Assembly (NCBI GenBank): GCA_949296785.1
Contig: CASFRQ010000084.1
Location: forward strand, 1-22,383
Direction of reading: 5' to 3'
Source of the DNA: an uncultured Alphaproteobacteria bacterium
Lineage (GTDB): Bacteria > Pseudomonadota > Alphaproteobacteria > CASFRQ01 > SAAU01
Length of the DNA stretch: 22,383 bases
Below the pieces are notes generated by a model. It was not told the DNA's origin. It ran no database searches and saw nothing but the letters and a program-made list of their open reading frames with translations. A program made the translations under genes and the position numbers. Shown in pieces: positions 6,850 to 13,622 of the stretch. Position 1 is the first letter of the stretch; the number at the start of each line of letters is the position of its first letter.

Positions 6850-7644
6850 TTATTCCAAAATTAAAGAAGGATCCGAACACCAACTTCCGCAGATAACGGC
6901 AACAATTGGAACGGGATCTGTTGAGGTGCAAAAATCATAACCGCCTTTGCTCCTCGGTTTATAATAACTGCCCTGTCCATTGCCGACGCAACAGTATTCA
7001 TCCATGTCCAATCCCATCATTTCCCGGCATAAATCAGAGGGGATATTAGAAAAAAGGAATTGATAATCTATTGTAGTCAAATCTCTAAAGATAAACTGAG
7101 ATAATTTCGCGCCAAAAACAGATACGGCCTCCTGAAGATTTTGCGTATTCACAGCAGAAAAGCCAAGAGCGTTTTCTTTTGATTTTTCCATCGTCATTAA
7201 AAATTGGTCGGCTTCGGCACGGACCAGATTAAATTCTTCAATAAATCTGTTAACCCTGACTTTTTGCATTGCCCTATTGTAGCCGGCCAAACCGCCGACG
7301 GATAGAACGCCGATAACCGCCAACACGCCCAACATCTCTATCATGGAACGCCCCTTTTGGTTTTTGTTCTGGATGTTTAAACCTTGCGCTTCATCGTTTC
7401 TGCTTGTTTTATCAAAGGTCCCGCCCCGCTTTCTATCTTTTTCGCTTTGTTTTTCTCTTTTGTTTTTGAGCGTTCTGTTCACACGGCCGAATGTTCCGTC
7501 TTCCGCCTGTAAAGCGCCGCCGCTTTTGGCTTTTTCCCTTTGCCGGTTTGAAATTAAGGAATAATCCCGCCGCCTTCTTTTTCCCCCGCTTGCTTCTTTA
7601 TTTTCTCCCTTTCCGAATACAGCGTCTTTCTTTAGTTTTTCCAT
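6850..7644 (-). CDS. Type IV pilin-like protein 1, with very long basic leader and Cys-rich C-terminus
   Basis: A 264-residue prepilin-like protein. The class III signal-like motif is KGRSMIEML at 97-105: Gly98 would be the last leader residue and Glu103 the +5 glutamate, with Arg at +1 where Phe is usual. A hydrophobic helix (103-122) follows, as in pilins and type II secretion pseudopilins. The 98-residue leader is rich in Lys, Arg, Asn and Gln, far longer than the 5-30 residues of known type IV leaders. No in-frame ATG lies closer; a GTG at codon 55 has no binding site. The C-terminal domain has six cysteines (206, 218, 219, 239, 252, 256). The start has weak GGAAGG upstream, then a palindrome at 7668-7688. 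Filament subunit or pseudopilin is likely; no assembly genes are in the window. Confidence 0.8.
   Translation of the reverse strand: MEKLKKDAVFGKGENKEASGGKRRRRDYSLISNRQREKAKSGGALQAEDGTFGRVNRTLKNKREKQSEKDRKRGGTFDKTSRNDEAQGLNIQNKNQKGRSMIEMLGVLAVIGVLSVGGLAGYNRAMQKVRVNRFIEEFNLVRAEADQFLMTMEKSKENALGFSAVNTQNLQEAVSVFGAKLSQFIFRDLTTIDYQFLFSNIPSDLCREMMGLDMDEYCCVGNGQGSYYKPRSKGGYDFCTSTDPVPIVAVICGSWCSDPSLILE
7261..7350 (-). repeat. Pilin-like core block, copy 1
   Basis: This block encodes RSMIEMLGVLAVIGVLSVGG and the residues after it. It matches 19029-19119 at roughly 92 percent by eye, including identical runs of 26 and 28 bases, while the flanking coding sequence of the two genes is unrelated at base level. 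Confidence 0.85.
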
Positions 7645-7667
7645 TCTCTTTCCTTCCGTTTTGTTTT

Positions 7668-7688
7668 CTTTTAAGGGTCGTTTAAAAG
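7668..7688 (-). promoter_or_regulatory. Palindrome just above pilin-like gene 1
   Basis: CTTTTAA, then GGGTCG, then TTTAAAAG (plus-strand reading) forms an inverted repeat with a GGGTC/GACCC core, 24 bases above the start at 7644. The same core with TTTAA arms lies 17 bases above pilin-like gene 2 (18897-18916). It is probably a binding site for a shared regulator; this is inferred from repetition only. Confidence 0.55.
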
Positions 7689-7744
7689 CAACAATTCGGA
7701 ATGGAAAAATTCTTTGAAAATCCTGGAGATAAAAAATAAAAACG

Positions 7745-7778
7745 GTGTTTACATAAAACGACCGTTTAAAGGAAACAT
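7745..7778. promoter_or_regulatory. Imperfect 34-base palindrome around CGACCG, remnant cassette
   Basis: The right arm TTTAAAGGAAACAT (7765-7778) pairs with GTGTTTACATAAAA (7745-7758) at 10 of 14 positions around the centre CGACCG (7759-7764). It corresponds to the perfect palindrome at 18815-18848. It lies 48 bases, centre start to box start, above an AATCTCATTTTTTGTT box. It is also 101 bases above pilin-like gene 1 on the other strand and could serve both directions. Confidence 0.6.
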
Positions 7779-7806
7779 ATCTTAATAAGGGAAAAAGTGC
7801 AAGAGG

Positions 7807-7822
7807 AATCTCATTTTTTGTT
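7807..7822 (+). promoter_or_regulatory. Conserved AATCTCATTTTTTGTT box, remnant cassette
   Basis: These 16 bases are identical to 18877-18892 and lie at the same distance from the upstream palindrome. The box may be part of a promoter or leader. Its role is unknown. Confidence 0.55.
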
Positions 7823-7834
7823 CATCTTTTAAAG

Positions 7835-8111
7835 AACGGGAAGAAGACAAAACTTCACCTTTTCCAACAAAGAAGCCGCTCCATGAAAGAGAGGAAATAC
7901 AGATTATTATGTCAGAATTGAACAACTTCAACCCGCATCCAGTCATTAAATAATGGACATAGATTATAAAAGCTATATAGATATCTCCAATTTAGAGAAA
8001 GCCTTGATTATTGTGGATGTAAAGATTTATAATCTTAGCAGTGGAAAAGATAATAGATATATTTATTTTCCGGGCATTGAAGGTCGCTCTCCGAACTTTG
8101 TTTGGAATTGA
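7835..8111 (+). pseudogene. Decayed pilin-like gene remnant
   Basis: Bases 7835-7893 align with the leader-coding part of pilin-like gene 2 (about 18974-19045): both share GACAAAAC, CCAACAAAG and TCCATGA-AGAGA in order. The remnant lacks the start codon region and the match stops exactly where the hydrophobic core should begin, so the membrane helix is missing. Further on, an open frame of 52 codons (7953-8111, ATG after a stop) contains YIDISNLEKAL, which resembles DISNLRKATEAL of gene 2, and ends in VWN. It has no ribosome binding site. I read this as a broken third family member whose control region (7745-7822) is still recognisable. The alternative, that the 52-residue frame is a separate small gene, cannot be excluded. 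Confidence 0.6.
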
Positions 8112-8317
8112 TTATCTGTTTAAATGACGAAACGGATGGCTTCTCAACTTTTTAAAACCTCTTAACTTTTACTTTTTAAAGAGGTCCCCTATCCGCAAAT
8201 GTCAGGAAATGACAAAAATATGCCTGATACAAACCGTATACATGGAGGAAAAATCTCCCCTCTTTAAGGATTGGTCCTTTTTGCAAAAGAGGAAGACGGG
8301 CAAAACGGATAGACTTT
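8112..8317. other. Intergenic stretch between pilin remnant and plsC
   Basis: No gene was recognised. A half-site-like GTTTAAATGACGA occurs near 8118-8130, similar to the left half of the pilin palindromes. A 7-base inverted repeat, ACCTCTT (8157-8163) and AAGAGGT (8179-8185), could be a weak hairpin. The stretch holds the 3' end region of the minus-strand plsC unit, but no convincing terminator. Confidence 0.35.
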
Positions 8318-9055
8318 TTATTTTTTTACCTCGCGCGGATTGGGTAACTTTGCGCAGGCCGCTTCAATCTTTTCCTCCAGCAGACGCATAAATTCCTTTT
8401 TATCCAGTCCTTGCGGCATCGGCGGCAGGAATTCAAAAGTCACCAATCCCGGATACTTTATAATTTTATTTTTCGGCCAGCAGTATCCCGTATTCAGCGC
8501 TACGGGGACAACAGGAGCGCCCGTTCTTTCATACAACAGATAAATCCCCGGATGATAAGGCGCGTGTTTTCCGACGGGAACGCGTGTTCCTTCCGGAAAA
8601 ATCACCAAGCGATATCTTTTCGCCAGCCTTTCGGAAGCTTGTTCAAACATTTTCAACATCGCCTTCGTCCCTTCGGCCCGATTGATAACGATGCAGTTAG
8701 TTCCCTTAAACCACCAGCCGACAATCGGAATCCAGGACAGTTCCCTCTTCAAAACATAAATCACCTGCGGCAAAAGGGAATGGTAGACAGCCGTTTCCAA
8801 AGCCGACTGATGTTTGGAGGCGATGATATAGCCGCCTTCTTTCGGCAGATTTTCCATTCCCCGCACCTGTATTCTGACACCACAAAACAGCCACAAAAGA
8901 AAACGGGCGGAATTTGTCCAAACAATGGGAACAAACTCCCTCATCCGGACAGGCAACAAAAACGCAGGCAAACAGATAACCGTCCAAAATAAAGTAAAGG
9001 CATACAAAACAATGGTAAAAAGAAAACCTCTTATCCAATAAAAAACCGTCATCAT
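8318..9055 (-). CDS. plsC: Lysophospholipid (1-acylglycerol-3-phosphate) acyltransferase, PlsC family
   Basis: This enzyme is expected to transfer an acyl chain to lysophosphatidic acid, making phosphatidic acid for membrane lipids at the inner membrane. The protein has 245 residues. A hydrophobic N-terminal segment (about 8-35) is followed by the acyltransferase blocks: KHQSALE (81-87), GTNCIVINR (118-126), FPEGTR (153-158) and APVVPVALNTG (180-190). The catalytic block is HX4E instead of the textbook HX4D. The start has AAAGGA five bases upstream. It lies in the ftsE-ftsX-ydcF direction, an order common in alphaproteobacteria, but is separated from ydcF by 560 bases. Related acyltransferases, such as those acting on ornithine lipids, are an alternative role. 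Confidence 0.9.
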   Translation of the reverse strand: MMTVFYWIRGFLFTIVLYAFTLFWTVICLPAFLLPVRMREFVPIVWTNSARFLLWLFCGVRIQVRGMENLPKEGGYIIASKHQSALETAVYHSLLPQVIYVLKRELSWIPIVGWWFKGTNCIVINRAEGTKAMLKMFEQASERLAKRYRLVIFPEGTRVPVGKHAPYHPGIYLLYERTGAPVVPVALNTGYCWPKNKIIKYPGLVTFEFLPPMPQGLDKKEFMRLLEEKIEAACAKLPNPREVKK

Positions 9056-9616
9056 TTAATTCCTTTCAAAAATCAAAACATCTTTTTTACGGCTCATCAC
9101 CCCAAGCCAATCGTTAAAAAGCACCGAACCAACCTCTTTCATCCGCCAGCGCCCGAGAACAAACACAAGACAACAAAGCCTTCCTCCCTTCACCGGACGG
9201 ACAAGTCCTTTCCAGAAACCTTCTTCCCCTTTCCTAGGCCAAAAAGCAGAACCGGAAAAGCGAATCAAGCAAGGTTATCGTCCCCTTCTCCCAGAACAAC
9301 TATACAACCGAAAGCCTGAAAGAGCCCCGGCAACCGGAGAATTGGAAATCTGCCCGCACCCACTCGGTAGAGAATAAAACAACCTAGCCGTCCAAGGAAC
9401 CGGACGCTCAAGAGGAACTTGAAATCCGGCAAACGCCGACGGCCACAATAAACAGCAGCGCTGACAGCCCTCCCAAACGACCGCCAATCTCGCGGAACCA
9501 TTGAACAATCGGGTAAGTCCAAAATCCAACCGCAAATAACAAAACAACCGACTGGCCCGGCCATATGGTAAATTTGAAAACACCTTCCCCAACACCCGGC
9601 CCACAAATACCCTCGG
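9056..9616. other. 560-base gap between ydcF and plsC without a convincing gene
   Basis: The plus strand is markedly rich in A and C (minus strand in G and T), a skew like that of the neighbouring minus-strand genes. Several minus-strand frames of 70-113 codons overlap each other in different frames. None has a good ribosome binding site or a recognisable family. One (9665-9408) overlaps the end of ydcF and would encode two hydrophobic segments (around VVLLFAVGFW and LSALLFIVAVGV). The last frame (9268-9056) stops directly at the plsC start. The stretch may be the remains of a gene or an untranslated spacer in the operon. Confidence 0.45.
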
Positions 9617-10219
9617 CTACGACAAGCCCAAAAGTCTTCCGATATTCCTTATGCCCAACCGACACAAAACAAACAAAGTCTTGTTATATTCCACAAACAT
9701 CAGCCAAGCCGTTCTTGTATGCAGCCACTTCGGACTTTCGTAAAAACCTTTCGGGAAAACGGGAGCGGGAACCAGTTCCGTTTCCGTCAACAAATCCCCG
9801 ATTTCCAGCAAACTGCGTGGCATATGGTAAAAAGAGGTTAAAATCGTTACGGATTTCATTTTATTTTCCAGAACCCACTGACGGACCTCTCGCGCGTTTT
9901 CATAAGTATTTGTCGCCGTCCAGCCTAATGCCAAGCGGGGAATCGCTTCCGATGGAATATTTTTATACAGCTTTGTTTCCACAACCCTGGGATTCATGCC
10001 GGAAATCAAAACCTTTACCTCAGGATGTTCCTTAAACAGGCGCAACCCTTCCGGAATTCTTTCCGGACTGCCCGTCAAAACGGCCAAACCGTCCGTTTTG
10101 ATTTCCTTCACTGCCTCCAAACTTAGTACATACAGACAAAAGCCGAAAAAGCCGATAATCCACAAGGGAATAATCATTAAAGAAAGATAAGCAACCGCGT
10201 TTTTCAAAAAAGATTTCAT
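9617..10219 (-). CDS. YdcF-like DUF218 membrane protein
   Basis: A 200-residue protein with one N-terminal transmembrane helix (about 9-32) and a DUF218 domain: DGLAVLTGSPERIPEG (43-58), VKVLISGMN (69-77), TNTYENAREVRQW (103-115) and LTSFYHMPRS (126-135). DUF218 proteins (YdcF, SanA, ElyC) have been linked to envelope integrity; the reaction is not settled. A longer frame to 10483 exists, but its first 88 codons overlap ftsX out of frame. I start at 10219, seven bases after AAGG and 14 bases below the ftsX stop. The position after ftsEX and before plsC is the usual alphaproteobacterial order, which supports an envelope role. Confidence 0.88.
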   Translation of the reverse strand: MKSFLKNAVAYLSLMIIPLWIIGFFGFCLYVLSLEAVKEIKTDGLAVLTGSPERIPEGLRLFKEHPEVKVLISGMNPRVVETKLYKNIPSEAIPRLALGWTATNTYENAREVRQWVLENKMKSVTILTSFYHMPRSLLEIGDLLTETELVPAPVFPKGFYESPKWLHTRTAWLMFVEYNKTLFVLCRLGIRNIGRLLGLS

Positions 10220-10233
10220 CAGGGAACCTTTTT

Positions 10234-11130
10234 TCAGAGGAACTTTTTCAAATGCCGGCTGACCGTGATATAGGCCGTCGCCACGGATAAAAACGATGCC
10301 ACAAAAGGCAGAGAGAAAACCACCGGCCAAAAGAAAGGCTGTCCTTGGGCGGTCGTTATAAATCCGCCCTTCAACTGTGCCACCAAAGTGGAAATCGTTA
10401 TAATGACCGGCAAAGCCAGAGCCAGTCCCGCCAAACCGCCGATAAGAGACATGCGGAACGTCCGAAACGCATATTGAACGCAAATATAACTGTCCTTGGC
10501 ACCCATCATGTGAAGAAGCTCAATCGCCGGCTTATGCACCGCCAAAGAACTGCGCGTGGAATAAATCACCGTCAAAGAAGTCGTCAAAATCAACAACAAA
10601 AGAACCAGAGTCGTTATTTTTTTAATCCCCTCGGCCAGGGCAATCAGCCTTTCCAACCATACCCGGTGCATATCCATGGAGGCAGAAGGAACAATTTCCT
10701 CCAACTTCTCTTTCAACTCCTCAAAATTAACGGGATAATCTTTTTTCAAAGTCACATCAATCAGCTCCGGTAAAGGCAAATCAGAAAAATCGTCCAAATC
10801 CCCCAACCAGGGATCCATCAGCTTGCGCATCTGGTCTTTTGATAATTGCTCGGCTTTTTCTATACCCGGCGTTTTCAGCAAAAATTCAATCGTCCGGTCA
10901 ATATCTTTCTGAACCTGCTTACCACGCGTCACCCCGGCGCGATCGTGCGTCGGTATCTGTACCGTCAATGAACCGGAAATCGCCCTGTTCCAATGGTGCA
11001 AAGTGCTGTTCAGCGCCATGCCGCCGGCCGATGCCAAAATAGCGATAAAAACCATCAGCATCACCATCCACGGCAAAAACAAACTGGAGGAGTCATAAAC
11101 AAAAGGAAGTTCGCTTTTTCTTGACAGCAT
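10234..11130 (-). CDS. ftsX: Cell division protein FtsX
   Basis: FtsX is the membrane subunit of the FtsEX complex, which couples ATP hydrolysis to septal peptidoglycan hydrolase activation. The 298-residue protein has the family layout: a cytoplasmic N-tail, TM1 (about 17-40), a large periplasmic loop (41-168), TM2 (171-190), TM3 (227-250) and TM4 (267-290). The motif AIELLHMMGAKDSYI (202-216) between TM2 and TM3 is the typical ABC-permease coupling segment. The start ATG directly abuts the ftsE stop (TAAATG) and is preceded by AAGGAGG, so the two are translationally coupled. No oddities were seen. Confidence 0.96.
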   Translation of the reverse strand: MLSRKSELPFVYDSSSLFLPWMVMLMVFIAILASAGGMALNSTLHHWNRAISGSLTVQIPTHDRAGVTRGKQVQKDIDRTIEFLLKTPGIEKAEQLSKDQMRKLMDPWLGDLDDFSDLPLPELIDVTLKKDYPVNFEELKEKLEEIVPSASMDMHRVWLERLIALAEGIKKITTLVLLLLILTTSLTVIYSTRSSLAVHKPAIELLHMMGAKDSYICVQYAFRTFRMSLIGGLAGLALALPVIITISTLVAQLKGGFITTAQGQPFFWPVVFSLPFVASFLSVATAYITVSRHLKKFL

Positions 11131-11874
11131 TTATTCCTCCTTTTCCGATTCCATCGGATTAACGCAAAACGGCGAAGTCACCCCCGGCAAAACCTGCAGT
11201 CTTCCCTGTTCCAAATGCAGACGAGGGAACCCGAAATGATGGATTAAAGGTTCGCTGTGTGTGGCGATGACAACCGTCGTTCCCAATTTATTCAATTCAA
11301 TAAACAAATGAAGCAAGCGTTTGGCCAACTCATCGTCCACATTTCCTGTCGGCTCGTCCGCTAAAAGAAGCGCCGGACGGTTAATGACCGCGCGAGCGAT
11401 GGCGACTCTCTGCTTCTGACCACCGGAAAGAGTCGTAATCTTGGAATTTATCTGACCAGCCAAACCGACCCATTTTATCAGTTCACCCACATGACGGCGA
11501 ATTTCCGCTTCTTTGACGCCGGCAATACGCAAAGGCAGAGCAACATTGTCAAAAGTACTTAAATGTTCCAGCAGACGGAAATCCTGAAACACCACGCCGA
11601 TTTTACGCCGTATGAAAGGCAACTGTTTCCTCGGCGCCCCTTCTATGGGCGTGTCAAATAAACGCACATGCCCTCTTGAAGGCCGGTTATCCAAATACAT
11701 CAGGCTCAAAAGAGAGGTTTTTCCCGCCCCGCTTTCCCCTGTCAAAAAATGGATGGAGCCGGGTTCCAGAGAAAAATGGATATCCCTTAAAACCTCCGGC
11801 CCGTTGTTGTATCTTAAGCCAACGCCTTCAAAACTGGCAATCTGCGTGTATTTTTTGATTTTCTGCTGCGGCAT
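11131..11874 (-). CDS. ftsE: Cell division ATP-binding protein FtsE
   Basis: FtsE is the ABC ATPase that pairs with FtsX at the division site. Counting from the ATG at 11874 there are 247 residues. Walker A is GESGAGKT (46-53), the Q-loop is VVFQDFRLL (94-102), the signature is LSGGQKQRV, Walker B is LLLADEPTGNVD, and the switch is IATHS. The N-terminus is some 15 residues longer than in E. coli FtsE, and the C-terminus also has a short extension. A frame beginning with TTG at 11889 is possible, but the ATG is the better start. It is the first gene of the ftsE-ftsX-ydcF-plsC unit and is divergent from the zinc-ribbon gene at 12000. Confidence 0.96.
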   Translation of the reverse strand: MPQQKIKKYTQIASFEGVGLRYNNGPEVLRDIHFSLEPGSIHFLTGESGAGKTSLLSLMYLDNRPSRGHVRLFDTPIEGAPRKQLPFIRRKIGVVFQDFRLLEHLSTFDNVALPLRIAGVKEAEIRRHVGELIKWVGLAGQINSKITTLSGGQKQRVAIARAVINRPALLLADEPTGNVDDELAKRLLHLFIELNKLGTTVVIATHSEPLIHHFGFPRLHLEQGRLQVLPGVTSPFCVNPMESEKEE

Positions 11875-11954
11875 GCTCTCTAAACCCAAATAAATTCTTG
11901 TAAACGGTCCGCGTTTTGTGCGATAAACATCTTAAAGGCTTGTTTTGCGCAAGC

Positions 11955-11973
11955 AAATCATATAAAATGATTT
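11955..11973. promoter_or_regulatory. Inverted repeat with TATAAA in the ftsE/zinc-ribbon divergent region
   Basis: AAATCAT (11955-11961) and ATGATTT (11967-11973) flank ATAAA. The TATAAA at 11961-11966 could be a -10 box for the plus-strand gene starting at 12000; TTGTTT at 11940 is a poor -35 at 15 bases. It may be a promoter or operator; support is weak. Confidence 0.3.
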
Positions 11974-11999
11974 TAAATAGTCAACGGTGTTTTTTTAAG

Positions 12000-13622
12000 A
12001 TGATAATAAACTGTCCTCATTGTCAAGCAAAATATGAAGTTCCGCTTTCCGCCCTGTCAACTCAGATAAAGGCATTCCGCTGTTCTTCATGCGGTTATTC
12101 GTGGACGGTTCAAATTACCAGAAAGGGGGAAAGAGACGCCCTTTCCGAAGAAAAGGCAAACGCGGAAAATCAAACAGGAATCCAATCCGGAAAAGAAATT
12201 CCGAAGGAAGGAAATTCGCCGAGAGCCGATTCTCCCAAAATAAAAAGAAAACGTCGGCGCACTGAAAACATGGACGCCGATTTCAAAATTTTGCGAAATC
12301 TGGAGGAAAAGCACGGTTTTGCCTTCTCTCGCGCGATGAAGGAATCGGCCGACAACGAGCAGAGTCGCCCTCTTTCCGTTTTTGAGGAAACTTTTGAAAA
12401 GTTTGAAAAAGCTTTTGCAGAAAAAGAACCGCAATCATCCTCTTTATCGGAGGGGATTCCTTTTCAGAACGACAAAAACATTCTTCAACCCGAAGAAAAA
12501 AACATTCAAACGGAAGAGAATATCCCGGTAAAAAGCATCGGACAGTCGGCTTTCTTTCATGCCGAAAATATAGAAAACGCCGAAAAAACGACGACGGACG
12601 GCGGTAAAAGTTATGTAAACAAACCGCAAACCGTTGCCGCGTCGGAGGAAATTTCCGATAGTAAAAGAGCGGCCGACTTTTTGGCAGATGAGGGCAAAAC
12701 CGCAAATTTCGTCATTTTATCCGAAAAAAAAGAGAATTCTTTACCCGAAGCAGAAAAGGCAAAAGACAAAAACCAAACGGGAGAAGAGACTAAAAGCGCT
12801 ACTTTTAAGAAAAAAGCGTTTATCAAAGCCGACTCCGTCCCTCGTTCGGTAACCTTTCAAATAAACGAAACATCCGTTTCTGACACCTTATCGGATGAAA
12901 CGGCGCAGACCGACAAAGACGGCTTTTTGCATTTAAATACGAGAAATATGTCCGACGAAGAAAGCAATATTCGCGCAAAAGAGGGGAGCACTCTCAAAAC
13001 AGCGGCATCGGGAAAACCGACGACGGCTCGCGGCAACGATTTAAATCCGACATCCGCCGGCAATGATGCGTCCATTGAACAAAAAGAAACGGATGATTTG
13101 GCGGCCAGGATGACTCCCTATCCCTGCGAATTGCCCGACGACGAAGAGGAAGAGACGGACGATGCGCAAATGCCGAAAAAGCCCAAGGGCAATATCCTGT
13201 TTATTTTCTTTATTCTGTTGTTGGGGATGGCCGTTCTTTTCAGCGCGCCGTATTTAAAACCTTACGGACTGAAGGCGAAAGAGAAAATACAAAGCTGGAT
13301 GGAAGAGGCGTTCGTCTGGGCGGAACCCGTCGGCGCGGGGTTGGAACTCAAGGAAATCGTTTTTGACTTCAATACGCAAACACCGGCGTCCACAGCTTTT
13401 GTGAGGGGAAAGCTGGAAAATATTTCCGATAAGACGCGGCAACTTCCCGCCCTGCTTTTTATCGTGACCAACGAACGGGGCGCGGAGGTTCAAAGGCAAA
13501 TATTAACTTTCGCGCAATCCGAATTAACGCCGGGACAGGCAATGGACTTTGAAACGACTTTAAAAGTCAATTCCCTGCAGGCGCAAAAAATAGAAATTCG
13601 TTTTACAAAGGAGATACCGTAA
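12000..13622 (+). CDS. MJ0042-type zinc-ribbon membrane protein with long acidic linker and DUF3426-like C-terminus
   Basis: A 540-residue protein of unknown function. The N-terminal zinc ribbon has Cys5, Cys8, Cys28 and Cys31 (CPHC and CSSC), typical of the MJ0042/zinc_ribbon_5 family. Residues about 45-390 are low-complexity, rich in Glu, Lys, Ser and Asn. One transmembrane helix follows (about 397-417, ILFIFFILLLGMAVLF). The C-terminal 105 residues (FVRGKLENIS, LPALLFIVTNERG, LTPGQAMDFE) look like the DUF3426-type beta-sandwich, expected outside the membrane. This architecture next to divergent ftsE recurs in alphaproteobacteria. A longer frame from a TTG at 11916 is rejected, since the zinc ribbon starts directly at this ATG. 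Its stop touches the next gene, so they form an operon. Confidence 0.88.
   Translation: MIINCPHCQAKYEVPLSALSTQIKAFRCSSCGYSWTVQITRKGERDALSEEKANAENQTGIQSGKEIPKEGNSPRADSPKIKRKRRRTENMDADFKILRNLEEKHGFAFSRAMKESADNEQSRPLSVFEETFEKFEKAFAEKEPQSSSLSEGIPFQNDKNILQPEEKNIQTEENIPVKSIGQSAFFHAENIENAEKTTTDGGKSYVNKPQTVAASEEISDSKRAADFLADEGKTANFVILSEKKENSLPEAEKAKDKNQTGEETKSATFKKKAFIKADSVPRSVTFQINETSVSDTLSDETAQTDKDGFLHLNTRNMSDEESNIRAKEGSTLKTAASGKPTTARGNDLNPTSAGNDASIEQKETDDLAARMTPYPCELPDDEEEETDDAQMPKKPKGNILFIFFILLLGMAVLFSAPYLKPYGLKAKEKIQSWMEEAFVWAEPVGAGLELKEIVFDFNTQTPASTAFVRGKLENISDKTRQLPALLFIVTNERGAEVQRQILTFAQSELTPGQAMDFETTLKVNSLQAQKIEIRFTKEIP

Noticed and set aside
10220..10483. 88-codon N-terminal extension of the DUF218 protein.
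   Set aside because: It overlaps ftsX out of frame, and a ribosome binding site and a membrane helix directly follow the ATG at 10219.
11916..11999. 28-codon extension of the zinc-ribbon protein from a TTG.
   Set aside because: The zinc ribbon starts exactly at the ATG at 12000, as in the family; the extension covers the divergent promoter region.
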